Assembly: GCA_963815495.1 (NCBI GenBank)
Contig: CAWFGW010000006.1
Span: forward strand, 1 to 64,000
Direction: 5' to 3'
Length of the DNA stretch: 64,000 nucleotides
Source of the DNA: CAWFGW01 sp963815495
GTDB taxonomy: Bacteria; Bacteroidota; Bacteroidia; Cytophagales; JAAEPT01
Of the stretch, positions 18,897 to 26,841 are shown one piece after another. Under the pieces are notes generated by a model. It was given only the letters and a program-made list of their open reading frames with translations, was not told the DNA's origin and made no database searches. Each line of letters starts with the position of its first letter. Positions within the stretch are counted from its first letter, which is position 1. A program made the translations under genes and the position numbers.

Positions 18897-19343
18897 TTAT
18901 TTCTTTCTTTTTTGACATTCACCGAACTCAGTATTATCAACATAGCCGTTGTTGTCTTTATCCCACATATTAAAGTTGCCTTCAATATATTCTGATTTAT
19001 CTATTTTATCATCATCATTCTTATCCCACTCTTCGAAAGAACCAATTTTTTTATCTTCCAGTTTGTCGCCATGAACAGTTAATCCTTTCTCCCATTCTTT
19101 TTCAGTAATGTATTTATCACTGTCAGTATCCCACATTTTAAATGAGTCCATTTTTTCGAAGGTGTTTTTAAATTCTTTCTCATCTAATTTTTTGTCGTGG
19201 TTTGAATCCCAATCTTCATAACTTTTATCCATTGTTTTATTGTGATGGGTGTAATCCTTTTTTCTGTCTTGATTAGTTTGTGCAAAGCTTGTTGAGCTAA
19301 TTAATAAAAAGAGACAAAATCCACTTATTTTTAAATTTTTCAT
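18897..19343 (-). CDS. Secreted EF-hand calcium-binding protein (copy 1)
   Basis: 148 residues. A signal peptide (MKNLKISGFCLFLLISSTSFAQ) is followed by four EF-hand-like loops: DSNHDKKLDEKEF, DTDSDKYITEKEW, DKNDDDKIDKSEY and DKDNNGYVDNTEF. Loops 1-4 keep most of the D-x-D/N-x-D ligands and the acidic twelfth position, so calcium binding is plausible. The protein is very acidic. It is a tandem paralogue of the 144-residue protein at 19601-20035, each with its own terminator and -7 element. Role unknown: calcium buffering, sensing or envelope stabilisation are options. Confidence 0.85.
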   Translation of the reverse strand: MKNLKISGFCLFLLISSTSFAQTNQDRKKDYTHHNKTMDKSYEDWDSNHDKKLDEKEFKNTFEKMDSFKMWDTDSDKYITEKEWEKGLTVHGDKLEDKKIGSFEEWDKNDDDKIDKSEYIEGNFNMWDKDNNGYVDNTEFGECQKRKK

Positions 19344-19393
19344 ATGCTATTATATTTATAGTTAGTAGTTATATTAATCCTAAGACTTTTTCA

Positions 19394-19401
19394 CAAAAGT
19401 A
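19394..19401 (-). promoter_or_regulatory. Possible -7 element for EF-hand copy 1
   Basis: The top strand reads CAAAAGTA (TACTTTTG on the minus strand, a TAnnTTTG match), 51 bases upstream of the ATG at 19343. No -33 TTG at ideal spacing. Confidence 0.4.
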
Positions 19402-19543
19402 ATACCGCTTTCGTAACTGGTTTTAGATGTGTTAATATGTTGGATGGTAGTGTTTTATAGGATATTTGTGTGGAAAGTAATTCTTGTTAATGATAAAATA
19501 TTCCACAAAAAAAGTAAGGGTGATGTTGTGTTTTATTGGACAT

Positions 19544-19576
19544 AAAAAAAGCACCTCTAGGACAGGTGCTTTTTTT
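19544..19576. terminator. Rho-independent terminator after EF-hand copy 2
   Basis: A 13-bp perfect stem (19544-19556 and 19564-19576) built on GCACCT/AGGTGC with seven A on one side and seven T on the other, and a 7-base loop. It follows the minus-strand gene at 19601-20035 and separates it from copy 1, so the two EF-hand genes are probably separate units. Confidence 0.85.
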
Positions 19577-19600
19577 GAAATGTAATTAATAGATTAAGTT

Positions 19601-20035
19601 TTATTTCATGCCTTTATTTTGCCAATGAGAGAACTCTGATTCATTAATAAAGCCATCACTGTTATTGTCCCAGGCCTCAAAGCTACCTTGAAAGTATTCC
19701 ATCTGATCAATGAGTTTATCTCCATTAAGGTCCCAATCAATATATTTTAAATCGGAGTTTTCATAGTTTAGAGATATTCCTTTATGCCATTCCTTTTCAT
19801 CAATGACTTTGTCTGTGTTGGTATCCCATTCTTCATAGGAGTTTGTTTTGTTGAATGAAATTTTAAACTCTTTCATATCAATTTTACCATCATTGTCAGA
19901 GTCCCAAGCTTTAAAATTTTTCGTCATAACGACATCTTTTTTGTCGTCATTGTCCAAGTTGTGATGAGTTTGGGCATGACTAAAAGTACCTAGTACTAAA
20001 AATGTGCTTGCTATAATTATATTTAACTTTTTCAT
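19601..20035 (-). CDS. Secreted EF-hand calcium-binding protein (copy 2)
   Basis: 144 residues with a signal peptide (MKKLNIIIASTFLVLGTFSHAQ) and four EF-hand-like loops: DSDNDGKIDMKEF, DTNTDKVIDEKEW, DLNGDKLIDQMEY and DNNSDGFINESEF. The order, spacing and the W before each loop (AWDSD, EWDTN, DWDLN, AWDNN) match copy 1, so the pair arose by tandem duplication. The divergence is substantial, so it is not recent. Function unknown beyond likely calcium binding outside the cytoplasm. Confidence 0.85.
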   Translation of the reverse strand: MKKLNIIIASTFLVLGTFSHAQTHHNLDNDDKKDVVMTKNFKAWDSDNDGKIDMKEFKISFNKTNSYEEWDTNTDKVIDEKEWHKGISLNYENSDLKYIDWDLNGDKLIDQMEYFQGSFEAWDNNSDGFINESEFSHWQNKGMK

Positions 20036-20062
20036 ATTTTGTTATTTAAGTATTGGTAATAA

Positions 20063-20070
20063 CAAATTTA
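20063..20070 (-). promoter_or_regulatory. Possible -7 element for EF-hand copy 2
   Basis: The top strand reads CAAATTTA (TAAATTTG on the minus strand), an exact TAnnTTTG match 28 bases upstream of the ATG at 20035. No convincing -33 element. Confidence 0.45.
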
Positions 20071-20236
20071 GACAAAACACATGCCCTAAAATGAAAAGGG
20101 ATATAATTTAGATATAGAAGACCAGAGTAAGAGTTTTACTTTAAATTGCGATTTTTTATTGAATGTTTTAATGGTTTGCTGTCCACAATCTGTGGTTAAG
20201 GATACACAGAAATTGTATGGATAGGGGTAACTTTGA

Positions 20237-21556
20237 TTAATGTGTAAGTACTTCTACCGCTTCGGTAAACGCTACATTGCCAGAATTAGTAATAGTACGT
20301 AAGTATCCTGACACTATATTATTAATCTGAAGCGGGTCATACGCTGCTTCAATTTTTACATAGTTGTCAGTAAATCCAGTCATTAAGCCATCTTCTGAAA
20401 CATTGTTTTCAAACAAAATTGGACGGTATGTTTTTAATTGACTTTCGTAGAAAGCTCTTCTTTTCTTCTCAGATAGAATGCGGAGCATTTTTGAACGTTT
20501 ATTTCGCTCTTTCAACGGGACAACACCTTCTAATGTTATTGCATGCGTGTTATCTCGTTCTGAGTAAGTGAATACATGTAAATAAGAGATGTCTAAATCG
20601 TTTAAGAAGTTGTAAGTAGTTAAAAATTCTTCTTCTGTTTCACCTGGATAGCCAATAATCACATCGACACCGATACAACAGTCGGGCATTAACGCCTTTA
20701 TTTTCGTAACTCTGTCGAGGTACAACTGCGTATCATACCGCCTCCGCATAGATTTTAAAAGTGTATCGCTACCAGATTGTAATGGTATATGAAAGTGAGG
20801 TACAAATCGTTTAGATTGACTTACAAACTCAATAATTTCATTGGATAATAAGTTGGGTTCAATAGATGAGATTCTAATGCGATCAATACCTTCTATTTCA
20901 TCTAATTGGCTGACTAAATCAGCAAAACGTTCACTACGTTTACCATCTATAATCCCGAAATCGCCAATATTTACGCCCGTAAGCACTATTTCTCTAACTT
21001 CAGTTTGAGCAATTGCTTGAGCAGTTTTTACGATGTTTGCAATACTATCACTTCTACTTTTTCCTCTTGCAAGTGGAATGGTACAAAAACTACAATTGTA
21101 ATTGCAACCATCTTGTACTTTTAAAAAAGTACGAGTACGATCATTTATGGAGTAGGAGGTGTTAAATGTATTGGCTTCTTTTATTTCCTGAGAAAATATT
21201 TGAGTTGCTTTTTTCTTTTCAAAATCTCCTAATATTTCAATAAGTCTAAATTTTTCTGATGCACCTAAAACGGCATCCACGCCTTTGATAGCAGCTATTT
21301 CTTCTGGTTTAAGTTGCGCATAACACCCGATAACCACCACAAAACAGTTCGGAGAATAACGTTTAGCTTCTTTTACAACACGCTTACATTTTTTGTCTGC
21401 ATTCTCAGTTACCGAACACGTGTTGATGACATAGACATCAGCACCGTTGTTAAAGTCAACCTTTTGATATCCTTCTTCTTCAAATAAGCGCGAGATGGAA
21501 GATGTTTCTGAGAAATTTAGTTTACAACCCAGTGTATAAAACGCCACATTTTTCAT
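20237..21556 (-). CDS. mtaB: tRNA t6A37 methylthiotransferase MtaB
   Basis: 439 residues, full length. The N-terminal UPF0004 domain has the start YTLGCKLNFSETS (first cluster Cys), VINTCSVTENAD and VVVIGCYAQ, giving three Cys for the auxiliary 4Fe-4S cluster. The radical SAM site follows: VQDGCNYNCSFCTIPLARG (CxxxCxxC). A TRAM-like C-terminal part ends the protein. The sequence NFSETS and the overall pattern separate MtaB from MiaB and RimO. It converts t6A to ms2t6A at position 37 of ANN-decoding tRNAs. It is a single-gene unit on the minus strand. Confidence 0.92.
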   Translation of the reverse strand: MKNVAFYTLGCKLNFSETSSISRLFEEEGYQKVDFNNGADVYVINTCSVTENADKKCKRVVKEAKRYSPNCFVVVIGCYAQLKPEEIAAIKGVDAVLGASEKFRLIEILGDFEKKKATQIFSQEIKEANTFNTSYSINDRTRTFLKVQDGCNYNCSFCTIPLARGKSRSDSIANIVKTAQAIAQTEVREIVLTGVNIGDFGIIDGKRSERFADLVSQLDEIEGIDRIRISSIEPNLLSNEIIEFVSQSKRFVPHFHIPLQSGSDTLLKSMRRRYDTQLYLDRVTKIKALMPDCCIGVDVIIGYPGETEEEFLTTYNFLNDLDISYLHVFTYSERDNTHAITLEGVVPLKERNKRSKMLRILSEKKRRAFYESQLKTYRPILFENNVSEDGLMTGFTDNYVKIEAAYDPLQINNIVSGYLRTITNSGNVAFTEAVEVLTH

Positions 21557-21905
21557 GTGGTAAAATTACGTTTTTTTTATTGAAAGACTGAGTTTGATCT
21601 TTAAAGTGTTTTTGTGTAAAAAAAATATCGAATTGACTTTAACTAATAATTTGAAAAGTTACTATAATTAAATATACGCGAAGGGAATAAGGGAATGCAC
21701 CTTTTGAATCTTATGTTCTCTTGTGTTAAATTGTACTTATCTAATAATTCAAGCTAAAATGGGGGAAATAGACGTGTATAGATGGTAAAAAAACAAGTTG
21801 GTAGTTTTTGAATTAATAAAGAATCATCTAAATTGGCATCCGTATTTGGTTCTTCAATAATCAAATATGATTTGTTTAAAAATTTAAACTAAATAATACA
21901 TAAAA
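21557..21905. other. Intergenic region between divergent mtaB and glutamine synthetase
   Basis: 349 bases, strongly AT-rich, upstream of both genes. I see no ORF, RNA gene or convincing TAnnTTTG promoter. It is long for this genome and sits before a nitrogen-regulated gene, so it probably holds the glutamine synthetase control region. A weak sigma-54-like motif at ~21834 was considered and rejected because of its spacing. Confidence 0.5.
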
Positions 21906-22922
21906 ATGGCTAAGATTAAGTTAGAGTATCTTTGGTTGGATGGCTATAAGCCCACTCAAAATTTGAGATCTAAAACCAAAGTAGAGGAACACGAAGATTT
22001 TAAAGGAACTCTTGAAGAGATCGGAAACTGGTCTTTTGATGGTTCATCTACTCAGCAGGCAGAAGGAGGGTCTTCAGACTGTCTACTGGTACCTGTTGCA
22101 ATATACCCTGATCCAGCACGATTAAATGGTTATTTAGTAATGTGTGAAGTGATGAATGCAGATGGTACTCCGCATGAGTCAAACGGTAGAGCAACAATTG
22201 ATGATGAAAATGATGACTTTTGGTTCGGATTTGAACAAGAGTATTTCATTATGGATGTTACAACGCAATTGCCTTTAGGTTTCCCTATTGGAGGTTACCC
22301 TGCTCCTCAAGGTATGTATTACTGCTCTGTTGGTGGGAAAAACACACACGGTAGAGATTTAGTAGAAGAACATGCTGATCTTTGTATTGCTGCTGGATTA
22401 AACTTTGAAGGGATTAACCAAGAAGTTGCATGTGGACAATGGGAATTCCAATTGTTTGCAAAAGGTGCTAAAAAAGCGGGTGACGAAATGTGGGTTGCGC
22501 GTTATATATTACAACGATTAACAGAAGATAGAGGAATGTATATAGAATACCATCCAAAGCCATTAGGTGATACGGACTGGAATGGTTCAGGTATGCATGC
22601 TAACTTCTCAAATAATGTGTTAAGAACTTGCGGTGATAGAGCTGTATATGAAAAAATATGTGAAGCATTTAGACCTGTAACAAAAGAACATATTGAAGTT
22701 TATGGTGCTCACAACGAACAACGATTAACAGGTAAGCACGAAACTGCTTCAATTAATGATTTCTCTTACGGTATTTCCGACAGAGGATGTTCAATTCGAA
22801 TTCCTTTAATTACAGTGAATAGAGGATGGAAAGGATGGTTAGAAGATAGAAGACCTGCTTCTAACGGTGATCCGTATAAAATTGCTGCTCGAATTGTAAA
22901 AACTGTTAAATCAGCAATATAA
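21906..22922 (+). CDS. glnII: Glutamine synthetase, GSII (eukaryote-like) type
   Basis: 338 residues, the short GSII form rather than GSI (~470) or GSIII (~700). The beta-grasp N-terminus (KLEYLWLDGYKPTQNLRSK) and NWSFDGSSTQQAEG are GSII signatures. The catalytic domain has WFGFEQEYF, GINQEVACGQWEFQ, the ATP-site GSGMHANFS and RGCSIRIP. It makes glutamine from glutamate, ammonia and ATP. It has its own long upstream region and a strong terminator at 22947-22983. The ammonium transporter gene is 9 kb away, so the two nitrogen genes are not co-transcribed. Confidence 0.95.
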   Translation: MAKIKLEYLWLDGYKPTQNLRSKTKVEEHEDFKGTLEEIGNWSFDGSSTQQAEGGSSDCLLVPVAIYPDPARLNGYLVMCEVMNADGTPHESNGRATIDDENDDFWFGFEQEYFIMDVTTQLPLGFPIGGYPAPQGMYYCSVGGKNTHGRDLVEEHADLCIAAGLNFEGINQEVACGQWEFQLFAKGAKKAGDEMWVARYILQRLTEDRGMYIEYHPKPLGDTDWNGSGMHANFSNNVLRTCGDRAVYEKICEAFRPVTKEHIEVYGAHNEQRLTGKHETASINDFSYGISDRGCSIRIPLITVNRGWKGWLEDRRPASNGDPYKIAARIVKTVKSAI

Positions 22923-22946
22923 TTCCACTTATAGGTATTTAATTCT

Positions 22947-22983
22947 AAAAGCAGTTCTTATTCATTTAAGAACTGCTTTTTTT
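22947..22983 (+). terminator. Rho-independent terminator after glutamine synthetase
   Basis: A 14-bp stem AAAAGCAGTTCTTA (22947-22960) / TAAGAACTGCTTTT (22967-22980) with a 6-base loop, followed by more T. The A-tract on the other side lets it also serve the converging membrane-protein gene. Confidence 0.9.
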
Positions 22984-23000
22984 ATACATAAATATGCCGT

Positions 23001-23777
23001 TTAATTTTTAAAGAATGGATTAGAGCCTCTGTGTTGATAACCGTGAATGGAGATGACTACAAACAAAATGCAAGCACAACTTGCTGCTGTCCATTGAATA
23101 GTTGGAATATTGCCCCAATGTCGAACTGCGATTGCAATAAGGGCCCAAACGGCTACTGATGCAAATTCTCGCATATTTCTACTTTGTACTAATATTATAT
23201 TAATAACTGTCGCTACTATAACCATAATAATAGTCCACATGGTAGGTGAAAAGACTGGAGACCATTCTAAGCGTGCTAAGTGAGCGGATATGTTTGCAAT
23301 AGTAGCAACTGCTATCCAACCTGAATAAAGACTAATAGGCCACCAAATAAAAGCAATAATGGCTTTTGGGGCATCCCAGTATTCCATTTTAAGTTGATGT
23401 ATGATGATAATTAATGAAATCATTAATATGGACATTACTAACACGCTTATGCCTGTTTGTTCATGAAGCCAAAACCAGATCCAGGCACCGTTAGCAAGGT
23501 TAGCAATGGATAACCATGGACCTATTTCTACGATAAAATCATCTGATTGATAGGTTGTAAATGCACAGTATAGCTGATAAATTCCGTGGACTATTAATCC
23601 TAAAAAAATTAATCCCCAGATTGAAAAAGCGTAACCAGCTGGGGTAAAAAGGCTATTGTACTGTCTACTTAATTCACCAACTGTATTTCCATTGATTGTA
23701 GCGCTGTTTGCCCAATAGTTCCAAAAAATTACCAATAAGATGATGATGAAATTGACTATGGCATACGTTTTTTTCAT
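23001..23777 (-). CDS. TspO/MBR-like tryptophan-rich membrane protein
   Basis: 258 residues with about eight hydrophobic segments. It is rich in Trp: FSIWGLIFLGLIVHGIYQLY, NGAWIWFWLHEQTG, IAFIWWPISLYSGWIAVA. The pattern FTPAGYAFSIWGLIF near residue 45 and WWPISLYSGWI near residue 145 mark the long (~260 residue) tryptophan-rich sensory protein family related to TspO. TspO proteins bind porphyrins or sterols; what this longer branch binds is not known. It is located in the inner membrane and transcribed alone. Confidence 0.8.
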   Translation of the reverse strand: MKKTYAIVNFIIILLVIFWNYWANSATINGNTVGELSRQYNSLFTPAGYAFSIWGLIFLGLIVHGIYQLYCAFTTYQSDDFIVEIGPWLSIANLANGAWIWFWLHEQTGISVLVMSILMISLIIIIHQLKMEYWDAPKAIIAFIWWPISLYSGWIAVATIANISAHLARLEWSPVFSPTMWTIIMVIVATVINIILVQSRNMREFASVAVWALIAIAVRHWGNIPTIQWTAASCACILFVVISIHGYQHRGSNPFFKN

Positions 23778-23864
23778 GTGCTGTGATATTTAAATTGTTT
23801 TTTATTATCAATAATAAACTTTTTGCTCAAAAAAAATACCATAATTCAGTCGTGTGTAATAAAT

Positions 23865-23891
23865 GTAAGGTGATTTAAAAAATCACCTTAC
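23865..23891 (-). terminator. Hairpin at the end of the AhpD-like gene
   Basis: An 11-bp stem GTAAGGTGATT (23865-23875) / AATCACCTTAC (23881-23891) overlaps the last codons of the gene. The flank after it on the minus strand (ATTTATTAC) is only moderately T-rich, so it is a plausible but weak terminator or an mRNA 3'-end stabiliser. Confidence 0.5.
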
Positions 23892-24450
23892 TTAAACTGA
23901 CTAAAACACTTGTCAATCGAATTGCATCAAAAATACGCTCTTCAGAAGTACCCATTTCTTTTAATGAATGTTCGTGTGCATTCACACATCGTTCACATCC
24001 ATTCGCAGCGGAGACAGCTAAACTGATTAATTCGAATAACTCTTTACCCGTGCTAGGGTTCATCATGATGTTCATTTTAATTTTAGCAGGTAATTGATCA
24101 TATATTTCTTGACCAGTATAGTGCCTAAACCGGTATAAAACATTGTTGCTTGCTAAGAGTGAAGCACATGCTACAGTGTCTGCTACTTCACTTTCCGATG
24201 CTTCTTTTGATGTAGCTAAATCAACAAAATAAGTAGTAAGTACTGAATTGTTCTCGTTTACCGCAATGGATAAACCTATCAGTGCGGTTTCTTTTTCTGT
24301 TAACTTTTCTGAAGTTAAGGTGTTTTTAAAATTCACTTTTAAATCCCGAATGTATCTTGAATCTGCTTTAGAAAGGGATTCTAGGACTTGATTGGAGTAC
24401 GATTCTGGTAGGTTTAATAAACCTGCTAGTTCATTTGCGGTTGCTATCAT
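23875..24450 (-). CDS. AhpD-like carboxymuconolactone decarboxylase-family peroxidase partner
   Basis: 191 residues, all helical. The active-site segment ANGCERCVNAHEHSL has the CxxC pair (Cys152, Cys155) and a His four residues later (His159), as in Mycobacterium AhpD (C130xxC133, H137). The second His of the mycobacterial site is Arg here. In that system AhpD recycles AhpC. The gene lies 101 bases downstream of an AhpC whose C-terminus also looks mycobacterial, which strongly suggests the same pairing. Confidence 0.87.
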   Translation of the reverse strand: MIATANELAGLLNLPESYSNQVLESLSKADSRYIRDLKVNFKNTLTSEKLTEKETALIGLSIAVNENNSVLTTYFVDLATSKEASESEVADTVACASLLASNNVLYRFRHYTGQEIYDQLPAKIKMNIMMNPSTGKELFELISLAVSAANGCERCVNAHEHSLKEMGTSEERIFDAIRLTSVLVSLSKVIF

Positions 24451-24502
24451 GGTAGTTTCGAATAAAGTTTTTGTGTACTTATTGGGTGATTAAGAATAAA
24501 CT

Positions 24503-24537
24503 CACAACCGTTACTTAGAGAGCAAATAACGGTTGTG
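24503..24537 (-). terminator. Hairpin between ahpC and the AhpD-like gene
   Basis: A perfect 11-bp inverted repeat CACAACCGTTA (24503-24513) / TAACGGTTGTG (24527-24537) with a 13-base loop, just after the ahpC stop. There is no strong T-run, so it may act as partial attenuation or an mRNA-processing hairpin that lowers ahpD-like expression relative to ahpC. Confidence 0.5.
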
Positions 24538-24551
24538 GTGTTATTTGTTAT

Positions 24552-25097
24552 TTATGCAGTAATGGTTTCTTGACCTTTTTCCCAGTTACATGGGCAAAGT
24601 TCATCCGTTTGTAAGGCGTCAAGTACTCGAATTACTTCTTTGACATTTCGTCCAACGTTTAAATCATTAACGGATACCCATCTTATAATTCCTTGTGGGT
24701 CGATGATAAAGGTAGCGCGGTATGCTATTTTTTCATTGGCTTCAAGTATGCCTAAGTCGGAGGCAAGTGATTTTGAGGTGTCGGCAAGCATAGGAAATTT
24801 TAATCCGCGTAAATCATCGTGGTTATTTCTCCAGGCTAAGTGTACAAATTCTGAATCAGTAGACGCACCTACTAACGATGTGTCTCTGTCAGTGAAGTCT
24901 TCATAACTGTTATTAAATTCAGCTATTTCAGTAGGGCAGACAAACGTGAAATCTTTAGGCCACCAAAACATTACTGTCCATTGTCCATTATCGTTTACTA
25001 ATGAGTTAGAGTTAATTTCTTCGAATTCTTTTCCTTTTTCTAAACTTACTACTGCTGTTTTTTTAAATGCAGGGAATTGTTGTCCTATGGTTATCAT
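24552..25097 (-). CDS. ahpC: AhpC-family peroxiredoxin
   Basis: 181 residues from ATG 25097; an in-frame ATG 84 bases upstream would add a poor, non-conserved N-terminus. The peroxidatic Cys is in WPKDFTFVCPTEIAEF (Cys54). The C-terminus LQTDELCPCNWEKG carries two more Cys (168, 170), as in Mycobacterium tuberculosis AhpC (LCACNWRKG), a form reduced by AhpD. It reduces H2O2, organic peroxides and peroxynitrite. It lies between dps and the AhpD-like gene, all on the minus strand, divergent from oxyR, and is expected to be OxyR-controlled. Confidence 0.93.
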   Translation of the reverse strand: MITIGQQFPAFKKTAVVSLEKGKEFEEINSNSLVNDNGQWTVMFWWPKDFTFVCPTEIAEFNNSYEDFTDRDTSLVGASTDSEFVHLAWRNNHDDLRGLKFPMLADTSKSLASDLGILEANEKIAYRATFIIDPQGIIRWVSVNDLNVGRNVKEVIRVLDALQTDELCPCNWEKGQETITA

Positions 25098-25153
25098 AAT
25101 TTTAAATTTTAGATTGATAAATTTATTATTGTACTTCAACTTATTGGTATGTA

Positions 25154-25618
25154 TTAATTCAAGTAAGCATTTAACATCCATACTAATTTTTCTTGTTCAC
25201 GGATGTAATCACTCATCATGGCGTTAGTACCTTCGTCATCTGCTTCACTTGAGAGCGTGAGAATATTGCGTTGTTTTGTTAGCAAAACCTCTAAGCTGGT
25301 GAGTAATTGTTTTATTATTATTTTTCCGTCTGTTAAATTTTCAATTTCCTTGATTGCGGAAATTTTTAAGTATTCAGTAAAACTGTGTAGGGGAGTGGCT
25401 CCCAATGTTAGAACACGCTCAGCGATCTCATCAATTTTTAAGATGAAATTGTTGTACAACTCTTCAAACTTAAGATGGAGCTCAAAGAATTTTTCACCTT
25501 TGATATTCCAGTGATAGCCCCTTGTATTGACATAAAGCACTTGATAATTAGCCAACAAATCATTTAGTTGGAGTGCTAATGCTTGAGTTTTTTCTGTGTT
25601 TAGTCCGATGTTATTCAT
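25154..25618 (-). CDS. dps: Dps-family ferritin-like DNA protection protein
   Basis: 154 residues from ATG 25618, chosen because the promoter at 25658-25688 sits correctly upstream; an in-frame ATG at 25660 would overlap the promoter. The ferroxidase signature YVNTRGYHWNIKGEKFFELH (His, then Asp/Glu downstream at FEELYNNFILKIDEIAER) is typical of Dps. Dps dodecamers oxidise iron with H2O2 and protect DNA. It is first in the dps-ahpC-ahpD unit, 56 bases ahead of ahpC, with oxyR divergent. Confidence 0.93.
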   Translation of the reverse strand: MNNIGLNTEKTQALALQLNDLLANYQVLYVNTRGYHWNIKGEKFFELHLKFEELYNNFILKIDEIAERVLTLGATPLHSFTEYLKISAIKEIENLTDGKIIIKQLLTSLEVLLTKQRNILTLSSEADDEGTNAMMSDYIREQEKLVWMLNAYLN

Positions 25619-25657
25619 ATAAATGAGTTTTAACTGTTTGTCCTTTTTTATATTACT

Positions 25658-25688
25658 CAAAACTAGTTATGATTGAATTATAATTCAA
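25658..25688 (-). promoter_or_regulatory. dps promoter with perfect 16-bp palindrome (candidate OxyR site)
   Basis: The minus-strand -7 is TAGTTTTG (top strand CAAAACTA, 25658-25665) and the -33 TTG is CAA at 25686-25688, exactly 20 bases apart. Filling the spacer up to and including the -33 is TTGAATTATAATTCAA (25673-25688), a perfect palindrome. The position between oxyR and dps, and the symmetry, suggest an OxyR or other peroxide-regulator operator; the protein partner is inferred. Confidence 0.65.
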
Positions 25689-25727
25689 ATTGATGTTTTT
25701 TATATTAATATAGATTATATTTATAAT

Positions 25728-26657
25728 ATGACTTTACAACAACTTGAATATGTTATCGCGCTAGACACCTACAGACATTTTGTGACCGCGGCTGAAAAAA
25801 CTTTCGTTACACAACCGACATTAACAATGCAGTTGATGAAATTAGAAGAGGAGATAGGTCTTCAAATATTTGATCGAACAAAGAAACCTTTAGTACCAAC
25901 AAAAGCTGGAGAGCAAATTATTTTGAAGTCTAGGCAAATTTTACGTGAAGTTAGTCAACTTAAAGAAATGATTTCTAGTGATAAAGAAACTTTAGTAGGT
26001 GAATTTCGAATTGGTATCATACCTACATTAGCACCATATGTATTACCCTTATTTTTAAAAACATTTCTACAGGAGAATCCGCAGACACATTTAAAAATAC
26101 ATGAAATGCAGTCTGAAGATATTATTAAGTCTTTAATACATGACACGTTAGATTTAGGGGTGCTGGTGACGCCTTTAAACGAAAAAAGTTTAAGGGAAGT
26201 ACCGTTGTTTTATGAACCTTTTTTATTGTATGTACCTAACGGCTATAATATGGAGCATCAAAAAAGTATTCATCCTTCTGCAATTGATACTTCTAAAGTT
26301 TTGCTGTTGAATCAAGGACATTGCTTTCGTAATCAATCGTTGGAGATCTGTAACCAATCCAACACAGGAGCTGTCTTAGGTTTTGAATACGAAAGCGGTT
26401 CTATCGAAGCTTTAAAGGCGTTAGTAAGAAAAGGTATAGGTTTAACGTTAGTCCCCGAATTGTCTGTGTTGGATGATTTTGAATCTGACAATGTTATTCG
26501 ATTAGATGAACCACAACCCGTTCGGGAAGTGAGTATAGTTGTTCACCAGAGCTTTTCAAAGGAACCTTTAATTGATAAAATTAGAAGCGGTATTTTATCT
26601 AATATACCCAAAAGTTTTGTCAAAAATGAAAAAAGGATTCGGGTAGAGTGGCGTTAA
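25728..26657 (+). CDS. oxyR: OxyR, peroxide-sensing LysR-family regulator
   Basis: 309 residues. An N-terminal winged HTH (LEYVIALDTYRHFVTAAEKTFVTQPTLTMQLMKLEEEIG) is followed by a substrate-binding-like domain. The segment LNQGHCFRNQSLEICNQS puts Cys at residues 199 and 208, the same spacing and numbers as the disulphide switch of E. coli OxyR, with the same GHC-xR-Q context. It senses H2O2 and regulates peroxide-defence genes. It diverges from dps-ahpC-ahpD, the genes it would control, across a 109-base region. Confidence 0.95.
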   Translation: MTLQQLEYVIALDTYRHFVTAAEKTFVTQPTLTMQLMKLEEEIGLQIFDRTKKPLVPTKAGEQIILKSRQILREVSQLKEMISSDKETLVGEFRIGIIPTLAPYVLPLFLKTFLQENPQTHLKIHEMQSEDIIKSLIHDTLDLGVLVTPLNEKSLREVPLFYEPFLLYVPNGYNMEHQKSIHPSAIDTSKVLLLNQGHCFRNQSLEICNQSNTGAVLGFEYESGSIEALKALVRKGIGLTLVPELSVLDDFESDNVIRLDEPQPVREVSIVVHQSFSKEPLIDKIRSGILSNIPKSFVKNEKRIRVEWR

Positions 26658-26841
26658 TAATTTCTATTTTTATTGTGTTAATATAGTTTTTTGATTTTAT
26701 AAGTAGTGGTATGTTATATTTAAATAATAAATAATTATAGTTCTAAAGGCCGAAGTTATGCGGTATATTTACCTTGAAAAATCGATAAATATCAGCTATA
26801 TTAATTAGAGTCAATTTTTTTTATACATTAATTTTATACGG

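Noticed and set aside
21834..21852. Sigma-54-like -24/-12 motif (TTGGCAT...TTTGG) upstream of glutamine synthetase
   Set aside because: Spacing between the GG and the TTG is one base too long and the -12 lacks GC; too weak to call.
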